Shown here: one piece after another, positions 8,529 to 17,700 of the stretch
Position numbering within the stretch: the stretch's first letter is position 1
How the letters are laid out: each line of letters begins with the position of its first letter
Assembly (NCBI GenBank): GCA_018000455.1
Contig: JAGNJW010000023.1
Coordinates: forward strand, 1-64,000
Origin: Acidobacteriota bacterium
Lineage (GTDB): Bacteria; Acidobacteriota; Vicinamibacteria; Vicinamibacterales; UBA2999
Reading direction: 5' to 3'
Length of the DNA stretch: 64,000 bases
Translations under genes and position numbers: made by a program
Notes under the pieces: generated by a model
The model's database searches: none
Told to the model about the DNA's origin: nothing
Seen by the model: only the letters and a program-made list of their open reading frames with translations

Positions 8529-8800
8529 CGTCCGGTCGCCGGCGGTTTGGTCGCCGGCTTCGAGAGCGGCTCGCCGGCCTTTCCGAGAATCACGACTGAG
8601 ATGACGGCAGCCTCACTGTCGCTGGCGTTGGCCGCCGTGCTGTGCACCGCACCCATCGGTTCGTAGAACGACTGCCCCGCCTCGAGCACGCGCGGCGGCT
8701 CGCCGTTGATGGCCCAGCGAGTCTTCCCGCGCACGACGTAGCCGAAGGTCGGGCCCGGATGCTGATGCGCGGCGGATGGCGCGCCCGGTGGGTAGGTCAC
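8525..8800 (-). CDS. Small cupin domain protein, probably N-terminally truncated
   Basis: About 91 residues, starting at a GTG. It shows YPPG...AHQHPGPTFGYVVRG, the first cupin motif with its His-X-His metal pair but without the usual Glu, then FYEPMGAVH, the second motif. Related cupins normally carry another 30-40 residues, often a signal peptide, ahead of this point. Here the upstream frame runs straight into the end of the acyltransferase gene without a convincing start, which suggests 5' erosion. The substrate is unknown. It is last in the minus-strand series from rex. Confidence 0.6.
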   Translation of the reverse strand: MTYPPGAPSAAHQHPGPTFGYVVRGKTRWAINGEPPRVLEAGQSFYEPMGAVHSTAANASDSEAAVISVVILGKAGEPLSKPATKPPATGR

Positions 8801-8823
8801 GGACCGGTGCCGTCGGCTCGACG

Positions 8824-9882
8824 CTAGAAGTGCGCCTTCAGCCGGTGCCACGGCGCTTCCACGAGATGCCACAGCGCCGCCGCGAGCGCCAGCGTCACGA
8901 GCCAGGCGGCCAGCGCGCGCCCCGGCGCGCCCAGTGCCGGTGATGCCGGCAGCCCCATGCCGGTCAGCCCCGCATCGAGCACGATCGGCGCAAACGGATG
9001 CACGAGATAGATGCCGTAGCTGATACGGCCCACGAGGACGACTGCGCGATGACCGAGCACCGCGCCCACCGCGCCCGGCCAACCGTCGACCGCGCGCCAC
9101 ACGACCGCCGCAAAGATCAGCCCCTGCAGCGCCTGACGCCAGATCGCGACCGCCGGCGGCAGCAGCGCGCCTCGCCATTCGACGAGTGCGAGCGCGAGCC
9201 ACGCGAGCAGCCCAATGACGCCGGCCCACGGCCAGATGCGCTCGCTGGCGCGGCGCGCCGCCGGCGTCCACGCCGTCCAGGCCACGAGAGCGCCAACGCC
9301 GAGTGAGTCGGCGCTGCCCCCCGGCACGAGCGCCCAGAAGGGCTCGGTGAGGCCGCGCCCGTGGGCCAGGGCGTGGGTCAGCGGACCGAGCAGCATCGTC
9401 GCTACCACCACCGTGAGCAGCCAGTTGGCCGGCGCCCAGACGACCAGCCACGGCCACGCCAGATAGAACTGCTCCTCGACGGCGAGTGACCAGAAGTGGC
9501 TGAAGTGTCCCTGCCAGGCGCCCTGCCAGGCGATGTAGGCATTCGAGAGATACGCCGCGTGCCAGGGCCAGGTCGTCGAGGCCAGCGGCACGTCGGCCAC
9601 CCAGGCCGCTGCCAGCACCACGTAGAACGCGGGGAACAACCGCAGCACGCGGCGCAGGTAGAAGCGTCCGACGGCGCCGGTGCGATCCGGCGCGTCTCTC
9701 AAGCGGAGCAGGATGCGGGTGATGAGGAACCCGCTCAACACGAAGAAGAGGTGCACGCCAGCGCCCAAGGGCACGCCAAACTGCCACGCCGGCAGCCAGT
9801 GCGAGTAGACGACGGCCGTCACGGCCACGGCGCGCAGACCGTCGAGCTGCGGAGAGTAGCTCGGCGGTGGCTCAGTAGCCAC
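8824..9882 (-). CDS. Acyltransferase family 3 membrane protein (OafA/YrhL type)
   Basis: A 352-residue multi-membrane-span acyltransferase that probably O-acylates an envelope polysaccharide or glycolipid. It opens with YSPQLDGLRAVAV and then shows the RxxR-like region of the family; HLFFVLSGFLITRIL and SLAVEEQFYLAWPW (with conserved Glu) are characteristic. About ten hydrophobic segments follow. The GTG at 9882 begins just before the conserved N-terminus and overlaps the stop of the upstream dehydrogenase gene by 11 bases. Longer open frames through this region are shadows. The target sugar is unknown. Confidence 0.88.
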   Translation of the reverse strand: MATEPPPSYSPQLDGLRAVAVTAVVYSHWLPAWQFGVPLGAGVHLFFVLSGFLITRILLRLRDAPDRTGAVGRFYLRRVLRLFPAFYVVLAAAWVADVPLASTTWPWHAAYLSNAYIAWQGAWQGHFSHFWSLAVEEQFYLAWPWLVVWAPANWLLTVVVATMLLGPLTHALAHGRGLTEPFWALVPGGSADSLGVGALVAWTAWTPAARRASERIWPWAGVIGLLAWLALALVEWRGALLPPAVAIWRQALQGLIFAAVVWRAVDGWPGAVGAVLGHRAVVLVGRISYGIYLVHPFAPIVLDAGLTGMGLPASPALGAPGRALAAWLVTLALAAALWHLVEAPWHRLKAHF

Positions 9883-10855
9883 GCGTCGCGTCGACCTGCC
9901 ACCGGACCGGCAGCCCCGCATCCCAGCGGCCGATGCCCTCGACGAAGAGGTCGACGACCTCCATCCAGTGATTGGGACGGAAACCGGAAGTGTGCGGCGT
10001 GATGACGACGTTCGGGGCGCGCCAGATCGGATGCCCCGGCGGCAGCGGCTCGTCGTCGAAGACGTCGAGGGCGGCCCCAGCGAGGCGCTGGTCAGCGAGC
10101 GCCTCGACGAGTGCCGCGCTGTCAACCAGCTGGCCGCGAGCCACGTTCACGAGCCTGGCGCCGCGGCGCATTCTGGCGAGTCTCGGCCGATCGAACAGCG
10201 CGTCGGTCTCGGTGGTGAGTGGCGCACACAAGACGACGACGTCAGCCGCGGCCAGGAGCTCGTCGATGCCGTCCGCGCCCCATACCTGGCTGACCCCGGC
10301 CGGCCCGCCCCGCGAAGCATCGCGCCGCACGCCGACGACGTCCATGCCGAAGGCCACGCCGAGGCGCGCGACTTCGGCACCGATCGAGCCGAGCCCGATG
10401 ACGCCGAGGCACTGTCCACGTAGTACCAGCGGCAGATCGGGACCACCGAACTCGTTCTGTGCCCAGCGCGCGTCGCGCTGCCGCTCGAAGGCGAGCGGTA
10501 GTCGCCGCGTGAGCGCCAGCAGCAACGCGAAGACATGCTCGGCAATCGGTGTGGACTGGATCTGCCGCGAGTTCGACACGACGACACTCCGCGCGGCGAG
10601 CTCGGCCAGGCACAAGGTGCCGACGGCGACCGCTGACGAGTGCAACCACTGCAGGCGCGGCGCGGTCGCCAGTTCCTCCGCCGTCAGGACCCACGTGAAC
10701 GCGACATCGCAGGTCCGCAGGCCCTCGGCCCGGGCCTCCGGCGTCGTGGCCTGAATGACGGTGTGCTGCGGGCAACGCTCGCGAAGACGGGCGACGGCCG
10801 CCTCGGGAATCTGCCAGGCGGCGACCGGCTGGCGGATCGAGACGAGGATCGTCAC
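9872..10855 (-). CDS. D-2-hydroxyacid dehydrogenase (NAD-dependent)
   Basis: A 327-residue oxidoreductase of the D-isomer-specific 2-hydroxyacid family. It has a catalytic-domain N-terminal part, a Rossmann NAD site GVIGLGSIG (about residue 152), the catalytic Arg in NVARGQLVD, the Glu in DDEPLP and the His in TPHTSG. It interconverts a 2-keto acid and a D-2-hydroxy acid; the substrate is undetermined. The GTG start shares GTGA with the moaC stop, which suggests translational coupling. The downstream acyltransferase overlaps its end. Confidence 0.9.
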   Translation of the reverse strand: MTILVSIRQPVAAWQIPEAAVARLRERCPQHTVIQATTPEARAEGLRTCDVAFTWVLTAEELATAPRLQWLHSSAVAVGTLCLAELAARSVVVSNSRQIQSTPIAEHVFALLLALTRRLPLAFERQRDARWAQNEFGGPDLPLVLRGQCLGVIGLGSIGAEVARLGVAFGMDVVGVRRDASRGGPAGVSQVWGADGIDELLAAADVVVLCAPLTTETDALFDRPRLARMRRGARLVNVARGQLVDSAALVEALADQRLAGAALDVFDDEPLPPGHPIWRAPNVVITPHTSGFRPNHWMEVVDLFVEGIGRWDAGLPVRWQVDATRGY

Positions 10856-11358
10856 CGCGCGCGGCTCCGCGCGGGACGCGCGGCGCGACGATAGTGGCCG
10901 GAACGGCCCCCCCGCTTCTCCTCGAGCTGCACGTCCTCGATCACCATGCCCTTGTCGATCGCCTTGAGCATGTCGTAGACCGTCAGCGCCGCGACCGCGA
11001 CGGCGGTCAGCGCCTCCATCTCGACGCCGGTCTGTCCGGTGGTCCTGACGGCGGCGCGAATAGCGATGCCTCGCGAGGTGGGCGTGAGCTCGACGTCGAT
11101 GCCGGTCAGGACCAGGGGATGACAGAGCGGGATGAGGTCCGACGTGCGCTTGGCGGCCATCACACCCGCCAGGCGAGCCGCCTGCAGGGGATTACCCTTC
11201 TTGAGGCGGCCGCTGGCGACGGCACGGCGGGTGGCCGGCGCGAGCGCGACGTGGGCCGAGGCCACGGCCTCGCGCTCGGTCACGGCCTTGCCGCCTACGT
11301 CCACCATGCGCAGCCGCCCTTCCTCATCGGCATGGGTCAATCGTGCGGGTCTCGGCAT
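10852..11358 (-). CDS. moaC: Cyclic pyranopterin monophosphate synthase accessory protein MoaC
   Basis: Catalyses, after MoaA, the conversion to cyclic pyranopterin monophosphate in molybdenum cofactor synthesis. The 168 residues show LIPLCHPL, GVEMEALTAV and DMLKAIDKGM, the active-site blocks of MoaC. A short Arg-rich C-terminal tail follows. The ATG has GAGGAGG at good distance. It follows rex by 23 bases. A molybdopterin oxidoreductase is encoded at 47788, a possible consumer of the cofactor. Confidence 0.95.
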   Translation of the reverse strand: MPRPARLTHADEEGRLRMVDVGGKAVTEREAVASAHVALAPATRRAVASGRLKKGNPLQAARLAGVMAAKRTSDLIPLCHPLVLTGIDVELTPTSRGIAIRAAVRTTGQTGVEMEALTAVAVAALTVYDMLKAIDKGMVIEDVQLEEKRGGRSGHYRRAARPARSRAR

Positions 11359-11381
11359 CCGCCCTCCTCGAAAACGTTCGG

Positions 11382-12053
11382 TCAGGACGCGGGATCGCCC
11401 TGCGCCAGGAAGAACGACAAACTCTCGAGCGAGACCGTGAGGTCGACGCTCTTCATCTTGATGCCGTCCGGTACGAGCAGCGTGCCGGGCGAGAAGTTGA
11501 GCACGGCCTTGACGCCGCTGCCGGCGACCTGGTCGAGCACGTGCTGAGCCACTTCAGCGGGTACTGCCAGCACGACGATATCGACCCGTTCCTTGCGCAG
11601 CACCTTCCGGATGTCCCGGATGTCGTGAATGGGCACGCCGCCGCGCGAGCGGTCGCCGATCTTCAGATCGGCACTGTCGAACATGGCGACGATCTCGAAA
11701 CCCTCGCGACGAAACCCCGGGTAGTCGGCCAGCGCCATCCCGAGATTGCCGGCCCCCATGACCGCGACTTTCAGCTTCCTGTCGAGGCCCAGGATCTTGC
11801 GCAGTTGCAGCTTCAGATCCTTGACGTAGTAGCCGACGCCACGGACGCCGAACTCGCCGAAGTAGGCCAGATCCTTGCGGATCTGGGCGGCGTTCAGGTG
11901 AAAGCGCTCGGCCAGCGCCTGGGACGAGATCGTCTCGACCCCATCGGCTTCGAGTTGGTTGAGGCAGCGCAGATAAACGGAGAGGCGGCCGGTCGTCAGT
12001 TCCGACACCTGTTCGCTGGCCCCTTTCCGCTTGTTCGTCGAGTTCACAAGCAC
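11382..12053 (-). CDS. rex: Redox-sensing transcriptional repressor Rex
   Basis: A NADH/NAD-ratio sensor that represses fermentative or anaerobic respiratory genes. The 223 residues contain an N-terminal winged helix with LSVYLRCLNQLE and SSQALAERFHLNAAQIRKDL, followed by GEFGVRGVGY. A Rossmann domain with VMGAGNLGMAL comes next, and a C-terminal swapped helix completes the protein. Start is GTG at 12053 or GTG at 12047; a TATTCT box ends four bases before the first. A recognisable Rex operator palindrome is not visible upstream. Confidence 0.94.
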   Translation of the reverse strand: MLVNSTNKRKGASEQVSELTTGRLSVYLRCLNQLEADGVETISSQALAERFHLNAAQIRKDLAYFGEFGVRGVGYYVKDLKLQLRKILGLDRKLKVAVMGAGNLGMALADYPGFRREGFEIVAMFDSADLKIGDRSRGGVPIHDIRDIRKVLRKERVDIVVLAVPAEVAQHVLDQVAGSGVKAVLNFSPGTLLVPDGIKMKSVDLTVSLESLSFFLAQGDPAS

Positions 12054-12117
12054 CGCCAGAATACGGCAAAGCTCGAGGGCGGTAAAGCCTCGAAAGCGCG
12101 CCGCGCCGGTCCTGCGC

Positions 12118-12123
12118 TACCAT
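12118..12123 (+). promoter_or_regulatory. -10 box close to OPT start
   Basis: TACCAT lies eight bases before the ATG at 12132, leaving at most a one- or two-base leader. Confidence 0.35.
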
Positions 12124-12131
12124 CCCCGGCC

Positions 12132-14129
12132 ATGGCTCACACCTCCACGACGCCCGGAACGGGCGCCGCCGCGCCCAAGGCCTTCACGCCCTACGTGCCC
12201 GCCAGCCAGTCGATGGCCGAATTCACCGCCAAGGCCATCGTCCTCGGCGTGCTCTTCGGTCTCCTCTTCGGCGCGTCCACCGTCTACCTCGGTCTGCGCG
12301 CGGGCCTGACGGTGTCGGCGTCGATTCCGATCGCCGTACTTGCGATCTCGGTGCTCAAGCGTTTCGGCGGCTCGACCATCCTCGAGAACAACATCGTGCA
12401 GACGATCGGCTCGGCCGGCGAGTCGGTCGCCGGCGGCGTCGTCTTCACGATTCCGGCGCTCATCTTCCTCGTGCCGGAAGGCCCGAAGTACTTCAACTAC
12501 ACGCAGATCACGATGCTGGCGTTTGCTGGCGGCATCCTCGGCGTGCTGATGATGGTGCCGCTTCGCCGCGCGCTCATCGTCAAGGAACACGGCGTGCTGC
12601 CCTACCCCGAGGGCACGGCCTGCGCCGAGGTGCTCGTGGCGGGCGAGCGCGGCGGCAAACTGGCCGGACTGGTCTTCTCTGGGCTGGGCGTCGGCGCGCT
12701 GTGGAAGTCGCTGTCCGGCACCTTCAACCTCTTCCTCGCCGAAGTCGGCTATTCGATGCCACGCTCGAGCCAGTTCCCGAACGCCACGCTCAACGTCGAC
12801 ATCTCACCGGAGTATCTGGGCGTCGGCTACGTCATCGGGCCGCGCATCGCCGGCACGATGTTCGCCGGCGGCGTGCTGTCGTGGCTGGTGCTGCTGCCGC
12901 TCCTGTCACTGCTCGGCGCGGCGATTCCAACGCCGTTTGCGCCGATCCGGCCCGATCTGGCCAACAACCCGGCGACCGGCCTGCCCTTCCTCATCTCGGA
13001 GATGAGTCCCGGGCAGATCTGGAGCGCTTACATCCGCTATATCGGCGCCGGCGCGGTGCTCGCCGCCGGTCTCATCACGCTCGCCCGCACCCTGCCGACC
13101 ATCATCTCCTCGGCGCGCGAAGGCCTGAAGGGACTCGGTACCGGCGCCGGCGCCGCGGCCGTGCGCACCGAGCGCGACGTGCCGATTACCGTCGTCCTCG
13201 GCGGCTCGCTGCTGCTGGCCGTGTTCCTCGTGGTGGCGCCCGGTCTGCCGACCCAGGGCAACGTGCTCGTCTCGGTGCTCATCGTGCTGTTCGGCTTCTT
13301 CTTCGCCACGGTCTCGTCGCGCATCACCGGCCTCATCGGCAGCTCGTCGAATCCGATCTCGGGCATGACCATCGCCACGCTCATCATCACGTGCATCATC
13401 TTCGTGGCGCTCGGCTGGACCGGCGACATCTACGCCCCGGTGGCGCTCGCGGTGGGAGCCATCGTCTGCATCGCGGCCGCCAACGCCGGCAACACCTCGC
13501 AGGACCTCAAGACCGGCTACATCGTCGGTGCGACGCCCTACTACCAGCAGATGGGACTGGCGATCGGCGTCGTCACGTCGGCCTTCGTCATCGGCTGGAC
13601 CGTGCTCTACATGCACCAGGTGTTCGGCATCGGGTCGGCCGCGGTGGCCGCGCCTCAGGCCACGCTGATGGCCACCCTCATCAAGGGCCTGCTGTCGCAG
13701 AACCTGCCCTGGGGCCTCGTCCTCGTCGGCGTGTTCATCTCACTCACGCTCGAGCTCTGCGGCATCCACTCGTTGTCGTTCGCCGTCGGCGCCTACCTGC
13801 CGATTGCCACCACCGCGCCGATCTTCGCCGGCGGCCTCGTGCGCTGGGTCGTGGAACGCAAGACCGGAGTGACCCAGGATTCCGACATCAGCTCCGGCAC
13901 GCTCTTCAGCTCGGGCCTCATCGCCGGCGGGTCGCTGGCCGGCATCCTGTTCGCGGTGCTGGTCGGCCTCGAACAACAGGGCTACGGCATCCTGGCCGCG
14001 CTGCAGTCGGTTGGCAACGCGTTGCCGTTCCTGCATGCGGAAGGCGCCGCCGGCCACCTGTTCGGCGCCGGACTCTTCCTCACGCTGGCAGTGATTCTGG
14101 CCCGCGCCGGCCAGCGCCGCCTCGACTGA
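12132..14129 (+). CDS. OPT family oligopeptide transporter
   Basis: A 665-residue inner-membrane protein with about 15 hydrophobic segments, of the prokaryotic oligopeptide transporter (OPT) family. Family-typical stretches include ASTVYLGLRAGLTVSASIP, the glycine-rich NNIVQTIGSAGESVAGG and LPYPEGTACAEVL. It probably imports peptides or metal-chelate-like small ligands with protons. The ATG at 12132 fits the family start; the frame is open further upstream but that is antisense to rex. No Shine-Dalgarno is present, and a -10-like box sits directly upstream. It converges on the VWFA gene. Confidence 0.92.
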   Translation: MAHTSTTPGTGAAAPKAFTPYVPASQSMAEFTAKAIVLGVLFGLLFGASTVYLGLRAGLTVSASIPIAVLAISVLKRFGGSTILENNIVQTIGSAGESVAGGVVFTIPALIFLVPEGPKYFNYTQITMLAFAGGILGVLMMVPLRRALIVKEHGVLPYPEGTACAEVLVAGERGGKLAGLVFSGLGVGALWKSLSGTFNLFLAEVGYSMPRSSQFPNATLNVDISPEYLGVGYVIGPRIAGTMFAGGVLSWLVLLPLLSLLGAAIPTPFAPIRPDLANNPATGLPFLISEMSPGQIWSAYIRYIGAGAVLAAGLITLARTLPTIISSAREGLKGLGTGAGAAAVRTERDVPITVVLGGSLLLAVFLVVAPGLPTQGNVLVSVLIVLFGFFFATVSSRITGLIGSSSNPISGMTIATLIITCIIFVALGWTGDIYAPVALAVGAIVCIAAANAGNTSQDLKTGYIVGATPYYQQMGLAIGVVTSAFVIGWTVLYMHQVFGIGSAAVAAPQATLMATLIKGLLSQNLPWGLVLVGVFISLTLELCGIHSLSFAVGAYLPIATTAPIFAGGLVRWVVERKTGVTQDSDISSGTLFSSGLIAGGSLAGILFAVLVGLEQQGYGILAALQSVGNALPFLHAEGAAGHLFGAGLFLTLAVILARAGQRRLD

Positions 14130-14132
14130 TCC

Positions 14133-14148
14133 CGGGCCTGGCGGCCCG
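14133..14148. terminator. Hairpin between convergent genes
   Basis: CGGGCC and GGCCCG with a TGGC loop lie just after the OPT stop and before the convergent VWFA gene stop. There is no T-run, so termination is only plausible. Confidence 0.3.
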
Positions 14149-14166
14149 AACTCCGAGACCCGGCCC

Positions 14167-16200
14167 TTACGGCACCAGGCGGATCGCGTAGCTGCGGGTT
14201 TCGGTGCGGTCGCCACCGGCGGCCATCACTTCGAGTACGTACTCGCCGGCCGCCAGCGGCGCGAGGGCGAGTTCCGCCACGACGGTGGCCGGCGCGTGGT
14301 CGGTGCCGGGGCGCTCCGTGATGGTCACCGGCACCTGCATCGGCTGACCGGCGCGGTTCAAGAGCCGCCCGGTGACGACGGCGGCGGCATCGAGACGCGC
14401 CACCTCGGCCCGCAGGCGCTCGGTGCGGCGGAAGCGCGCGTCGGCCGTCGGCTCGTAGGCGCGTCCCGTGCCCGGTCCGCGACGCGCGGCCAGCAGCGCC
14501 GAGCCGAGCAGGCCCGCGCCACCCGGCACGTCGACGATGGTCGAGATGACGAGTGGCGTGCGCGCACCTTCGGCGAGCGCCTCGACACGCACCTGATAGC
14601 GCCCGGCGACGATCGCCTGGTCGGCACCGTCGGGGAGTTGCATCGTGTGCACGCGGGCGCCGGGGACCAGCGTTTCGACGACCGAGGCCCGGGTGCCGGC
14701 GCCGCGGTCGGCAGGTTCGAGCGTTAACGACAACCGGCCGCCCTTTGCCCATTCAGGCTGCGCCGCCGTGCCGCGGTCGAGTTCCACGGTGATCGAAAGG
14801 TGCCCCGGTGCCCCGGACGCCTGCAGGTGCAGCACCGCGGCACGGCGGCTCGCCGGCAGGCGAGACAACGCGTCGCTCACCGTCGACGGCGTCGACGTCG
14901 CGCGACTCGTCGCCGCCGACGTCTGCACCGCCGCGACGTCCGCGGCCGAGGGCGCCAGGTACCCGGGGCGTGCTCGCACGGTTACGCCGGGCCGCGTCAC
15001 ACCGACGGCGAGTCGGCGATAGCGGCCGTCGAGTGTCGTGTTGGTCGAGACGTAACCGAGCAGGTAGTACGATCCGAGGTCCGCCATGACGCGTGGCAAC
15101 GCCGTGTCGAGCGCCGAATCGACCACCACCGTGCCGTCGGTTTCCGCGGCCAGTGCCCGCATGGCGTTGCGCCGTCGGCTGAGGCCGTCGTTGTCGGCCA
15201 TGAGCGACGGATTCGTCGCGCTCCCGGCGATGTCGTCCCGGTCGAAGGCGATGAGACCGCGGGCATCGACCGGATAGAAGCTGATGTTGGCGCGGTTGGC
15301 ACGCTGCATCATCAGCCGGAATTCCATCGCCAGATCCGACAGCGCCACCAGCGACCGCTCGCGTCGACACGCGGGTGACGGCCCGCCGCCTCGCTCCGAC
15401 GCGGTGCCGAGACGCCCGTCGGGCGTCACGGCCAGGGGGTCGGGACCGGCCGGCTCCGCCAGCCGCTCGTCAGGCCGGGGCAGCAGCCAACCCTCGGTGA
15501 GCAGCAGCACGAACGTCCGCTCGTCCCTGAGGCCTTCAAGATGTGCCGTCAGCGCCGTGAGCGCCTGCAGGGTCTTCAGCTCGCGACGACGGGCAATCAG
15601 GGCGTCGGCGTCGTCACCGTAACACCGTTGCAGTTGCGCTTCGCCGGGATCGTTCGAGAACCGGCGACCGCGCTCACCCCACGCCCAGTTGGCGCGCAGC
15701 ATCTCGCCGATCGGCGCCGTGCGAGGCGACAACGTCATGTTGCCGGGTGTCATGTCGGGCGTCATCACGCCGAGCAAGTCGTCGGCGCCGACGATCCGAT
15801 CCAACGCCTCGGCGACCGGACTCGCCGCCCGGAACGATCCGCGGAGCTGCACGTTGCCGGTGTCGAGGAAGAGCACGAACAGACGGCCGTCGTACTGGGC
15901 GGCCCGCGAGCGCATCTCGCCCACCGTGTTCGATTCGACGCGCGACGCCTCCGGCACCGGGCCGCGGGCGGGCACGAACTCGAACGACGTGACCTCCTGC
16001 GGGGCGTTGTCCTCGAACACCTCGAAGTCGGCGGCGGTGAGATCGGTGACCGCGGCGCCGTTGGCCGAGGCGTAAACGTCGAGACGGACGAGGTTGGCGC
16101 CACCGCGAAACCGTGGCTCCTGCGCGCCGTCCAGCACGGCGACGGCAACGGCGACAAGCGCCGCCATGCCGGTCACCGACATCCTTGTCAGCCGCGCCAC
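14167..16200 (-). CDS. Secreted VWFA-related domain protein, Acidobacteria type
   Basis: A 677-residue exported protein. After a hydrophobic signal segment comes NLVRLDVYAS...LTAADFEVFEDNAPQEV, the hallmark opening of the Acidobacteria VWFA-related family. A divergent von Willebrand A domain follows (LFVLFLDTGNVQ near residue 110). The middle repeats the YYLLGYVSTN...RYRRLAVGVTRPGVTVRARPGY pattern of these proteins. The function of this lineage-enriched family is unknown. The GTG at 16200 has GGAG seven bases upstream and overlaps the DUF4126 stop by 13 bases; ATG at 16182 is an alternative. It is last in the plsC-DUF4126 operon. Confidence 0.88.
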   Translation of the reverse strand: MARLTRMSVTGMAALVAVAVAVLDGAQEPRFRGGANLVRLDVYASANGAAVTDLTAADFEVFEDNAPQEVTSFEFVPARGPVPEASRVESNTVGEMRSRAAQYDGRLFVLFLDTGNVQLRGSFRAASPVAEALDRIVGADDLLGVMTPDMTPGNMTLSPRTAPIGEMLRANWAWGERGRRFSNDPGEAQLQRCYGDDADALIARRRELKTLQALTALTAHLEGLRDERTFVLLLTEGWLLPRPDERLAEPAGPDPLAVTPDGRLGTASERGGGPSPACRRERSLVALSDLAMEFRLMMQRANRANISFYPVDARGLIAFDRDDIAGSATNPSLMADNDGLSRRRNAMRALAAETDGTVVVDSALDTALPRVMADLGSYYLLGYVSTNTTLDGRYRRLAVGVTRPGVTVRARPGYLAPSAADVAAVQTSAATSRATSTPSTVSDALSRLPASRRAAVLHLQASGAPGHLSITVELDRGTAAQPEWAKGGRLSLTLEPADRGAGTRASVVETLVPGARVHTMQLPDGADQAIVAGRYQVRVEALAEGARTPLVISTIVDVPGGAGLLGSALLAARRGPGTGRAYEPTADARFRRTERLRAEVARLDAAAVVTGRLLNRAGQPMQVPVTITERPGTDHAPATVVAELALAPLAAGEYVLEVMAAGGDRTETRSYAIRLVP

Positions 16201-16841
16201 TCGGCCGCTCCGTCAGTCCCGGGCCGCGGGACGGACGACGGCGTCGCTGACGCGCCGATCCCGGCATCACTCTGCGACGCGGCACGCCGAATCAAGCCCA
16301 TCAGCCAGCGCAGCATCACCACTATCGCGGTAAGGCACACGAGCGTCACCACGAGCGCTGCGACCGGGAAGGCCATGGCGAGGGCGCCCAGTGCGAGCAC
16401 GAAGGCGTCGCCGGCCAGGCTCAAACCCCAGTTGGTGAAGGGCTCCGGGCTGAGGTTCACAGCCGCGCGCGTGCCGGCTTTCGTGAGATGGCCGCCGGCC
16501 GCAATCGTGCCGCCCATCACCGCCACCAGCCCCAGCACCCAGGGCGAGGCCTCGCCCAGCGTCGACACCGCGACGAGCGCGCCTCCCAGGGGACGGACGA
16601 TGGTGTGCAGCATGTCCCACAACGTGTCCACCCACGGGACCTTGTCGGCCACGAACTCCACCGCGTAGAGCGTGAGCGCGACGGCGATGATCCACGGGTT
16701 GTCGAAGACGGCGAACTGCGGCGGCAATTCCACCAGGCCCAGCCGCGTCGCCAGACCCAGCATGGCCACGGTGGCGTACAGGTTGACGCCGGCCGCGAGC
16801 GAGAAGCCCAGCGTTCGCCCGGCAGTGACGAGCAGATCCAC
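16188..16841 (-). CDS. DUF4126 family membrane protein
   Basis: A 217-residue inner-membrane protein with five or six hydrophobic segments. GVNLYATVAMLGLATRLG near the start and FVADKVPWVDTLWDMLHT in the middle are characteristic of DUF4126. The function of the family is not known. The GTG start has GGAGGT immediately upstream, formed within the stop region of plsC (gap of 13 bases), so the two are co-translated. The C-terminus is a polar Ser/Pro-rich tail. Confidence 0.85.
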   Translation of the reverse strand: MDLLVTAGRTLGFSLAAGVNLYATVAMLGLATRLGLVELPPQFAVFDNPWIIAVALTLYAVEFVADKVPWVDTLWDMLHTIVRPLGGALVAVSTLGEASPWVLGLVAVMGGTIAAGGHLTKAGTRAAVNLSPEPFTNWGLSLAGDAFVLALGALAMAFPVAALVVTLVCLTAIVVMLRWLMGLIRRAASQSDAGIGASATPSSVPRPGTDGAAEWRG

Positions 16842-16854
16842 GTCGGTACCTCCG

Positions 16855-17601
16855 CTAGCGCTCGGCGGCCGTTACCGGCCCCTGCGCCATCAACGCTTCG
16901 ATCGCCCTCCGCACCTCGTCGATGACCTGGTCGCGGTCGGCCAGCGGGCGCCCGGCCGTCTCGATCGGCTGGCCGACGCGCACCGACGCCGTCACCGGCC
17001 GCATGATCCAACTGCCCTTGCGCATGGCCGACCTGCCGCCGGTGATCGCCACCGGCACAATCGGCACCTGCGCCTTGATGGCCATGATGAAGCCCCCCTT
17101 CTTGAAGGGCAAGAGCTGATCGGTCTTGCTGCGGGTGCCTTCCGGGAAGATGAGAAAGGAGTTGCCCTGGCGCAGCGACTCGGCCGCCCGATCAACCGAC
17201 GCCAGCGCCGCGTCGCGGCTACCACGGTCGACGGGCACGAAGCCGCCCGACTCCATCACCAGGCCGAGGATCGGCAGCTTGCGCAACTCGGCCTTGAAGA
17301 GGATGTGCAGCCGCGAGTGCAGGGCGCGGTAGAGCACAGGGGGATCGATGTTGCTCTGGTGATTGGCGCAGAAGACCACGGCGCGACCGGGCGGGATGTT
17401 GTCGCGTCCGGCCAGCCGGTAGCGGATGCCCGCGATGCCGAGCGCGAGCGCGGCGCCCCCGTGGCCGAGCACGTAGAGCAGGCCCTTCCATTTGAGGGGA
17501 ATGGCGAGCAGGAGCCCGGGAGGCCCGGCGACGAGTACGTACAGCGCGGTCATGACGTAGGCCGACACCGACCGCACGGCCGCGATGGCCGTCGACATCA
17601 C
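16855..17601 (-). CDS. plsC: 1-acyl-sn-glycerol-3-phosphate acyltransferase
   Basis: Membrane-bound enzyme making phosphatidic acid from lysophosphatidic acid. The 248 residues have two N-terminal hydrophobic stretches, then CANHQSNIDPP (the NHX4D catalytic motif), VPVDRGSRD and FPEGTRSKT (acceptor-binding motif). Start is GTG at 17601 or the adjacent ATG at 17598; no clear ribosome site separates them. It leads a three-gene minus-strand operon with DUF4126 and the VWFA protein. Confidence 0.92.
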   Translation of the reverse strand: MMSTAIAAVRSVSAYVMTALYVLVAGPPGLLLAIPLKWKGLLYVLGHGGAALALGIAGIRYRLAGRDNIPPGRAVVFCANHQSNIDPPVLYRALHSRLHILFKAELRKLPILGLVMESGGFVPVDRGSRDAALASVDRAAESLRQGNSFLIFPEGTRSKTDQLLPFKKGGFIMAIKAQVPIVPVAITGGRSAMRKGSWIMRPVTASVRVGQPIETAGRPLADRDQVIDEVRRAIEALMAQGPVTAAER

Positions 17602-17644
17602 AGGGCGCTCACGGAAGAAGGGTTGACCACTATGGCAGAGACAC

Positions 17645-17680
17645 GAATGCCCGGCTCAGACATCGTCCGGCCGGGCATTC
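17645..17680. terminator. Hairpin between carD and plsC
   Basis: A perfect ten-base stem (17645-17654 with 17671-17680, GAATGCCCGG/CCGGGCATTC) extended by one pair, just downstream of the carD stop on the minus strand. No T-run follows, so it may be a pause or protective structure rather than a classical terminator. Confidence 0.45.
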
Positions 17681-17700
17681 TAGCCTGAGTGCGGTCGCGC

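Noticed and set aside
12045..12131. Rex operator between rex and the OPT gene
   Set aside because: Only a TTCACAA half-site is seen at the rex start; no TTGTGAA-N4-TTCACAA palindrome exists.
13028..14752. Large open frames opposite the OPT and VWFA genes
   Set aside because: Arg/His-rich shadow frames with no start signals or domains.
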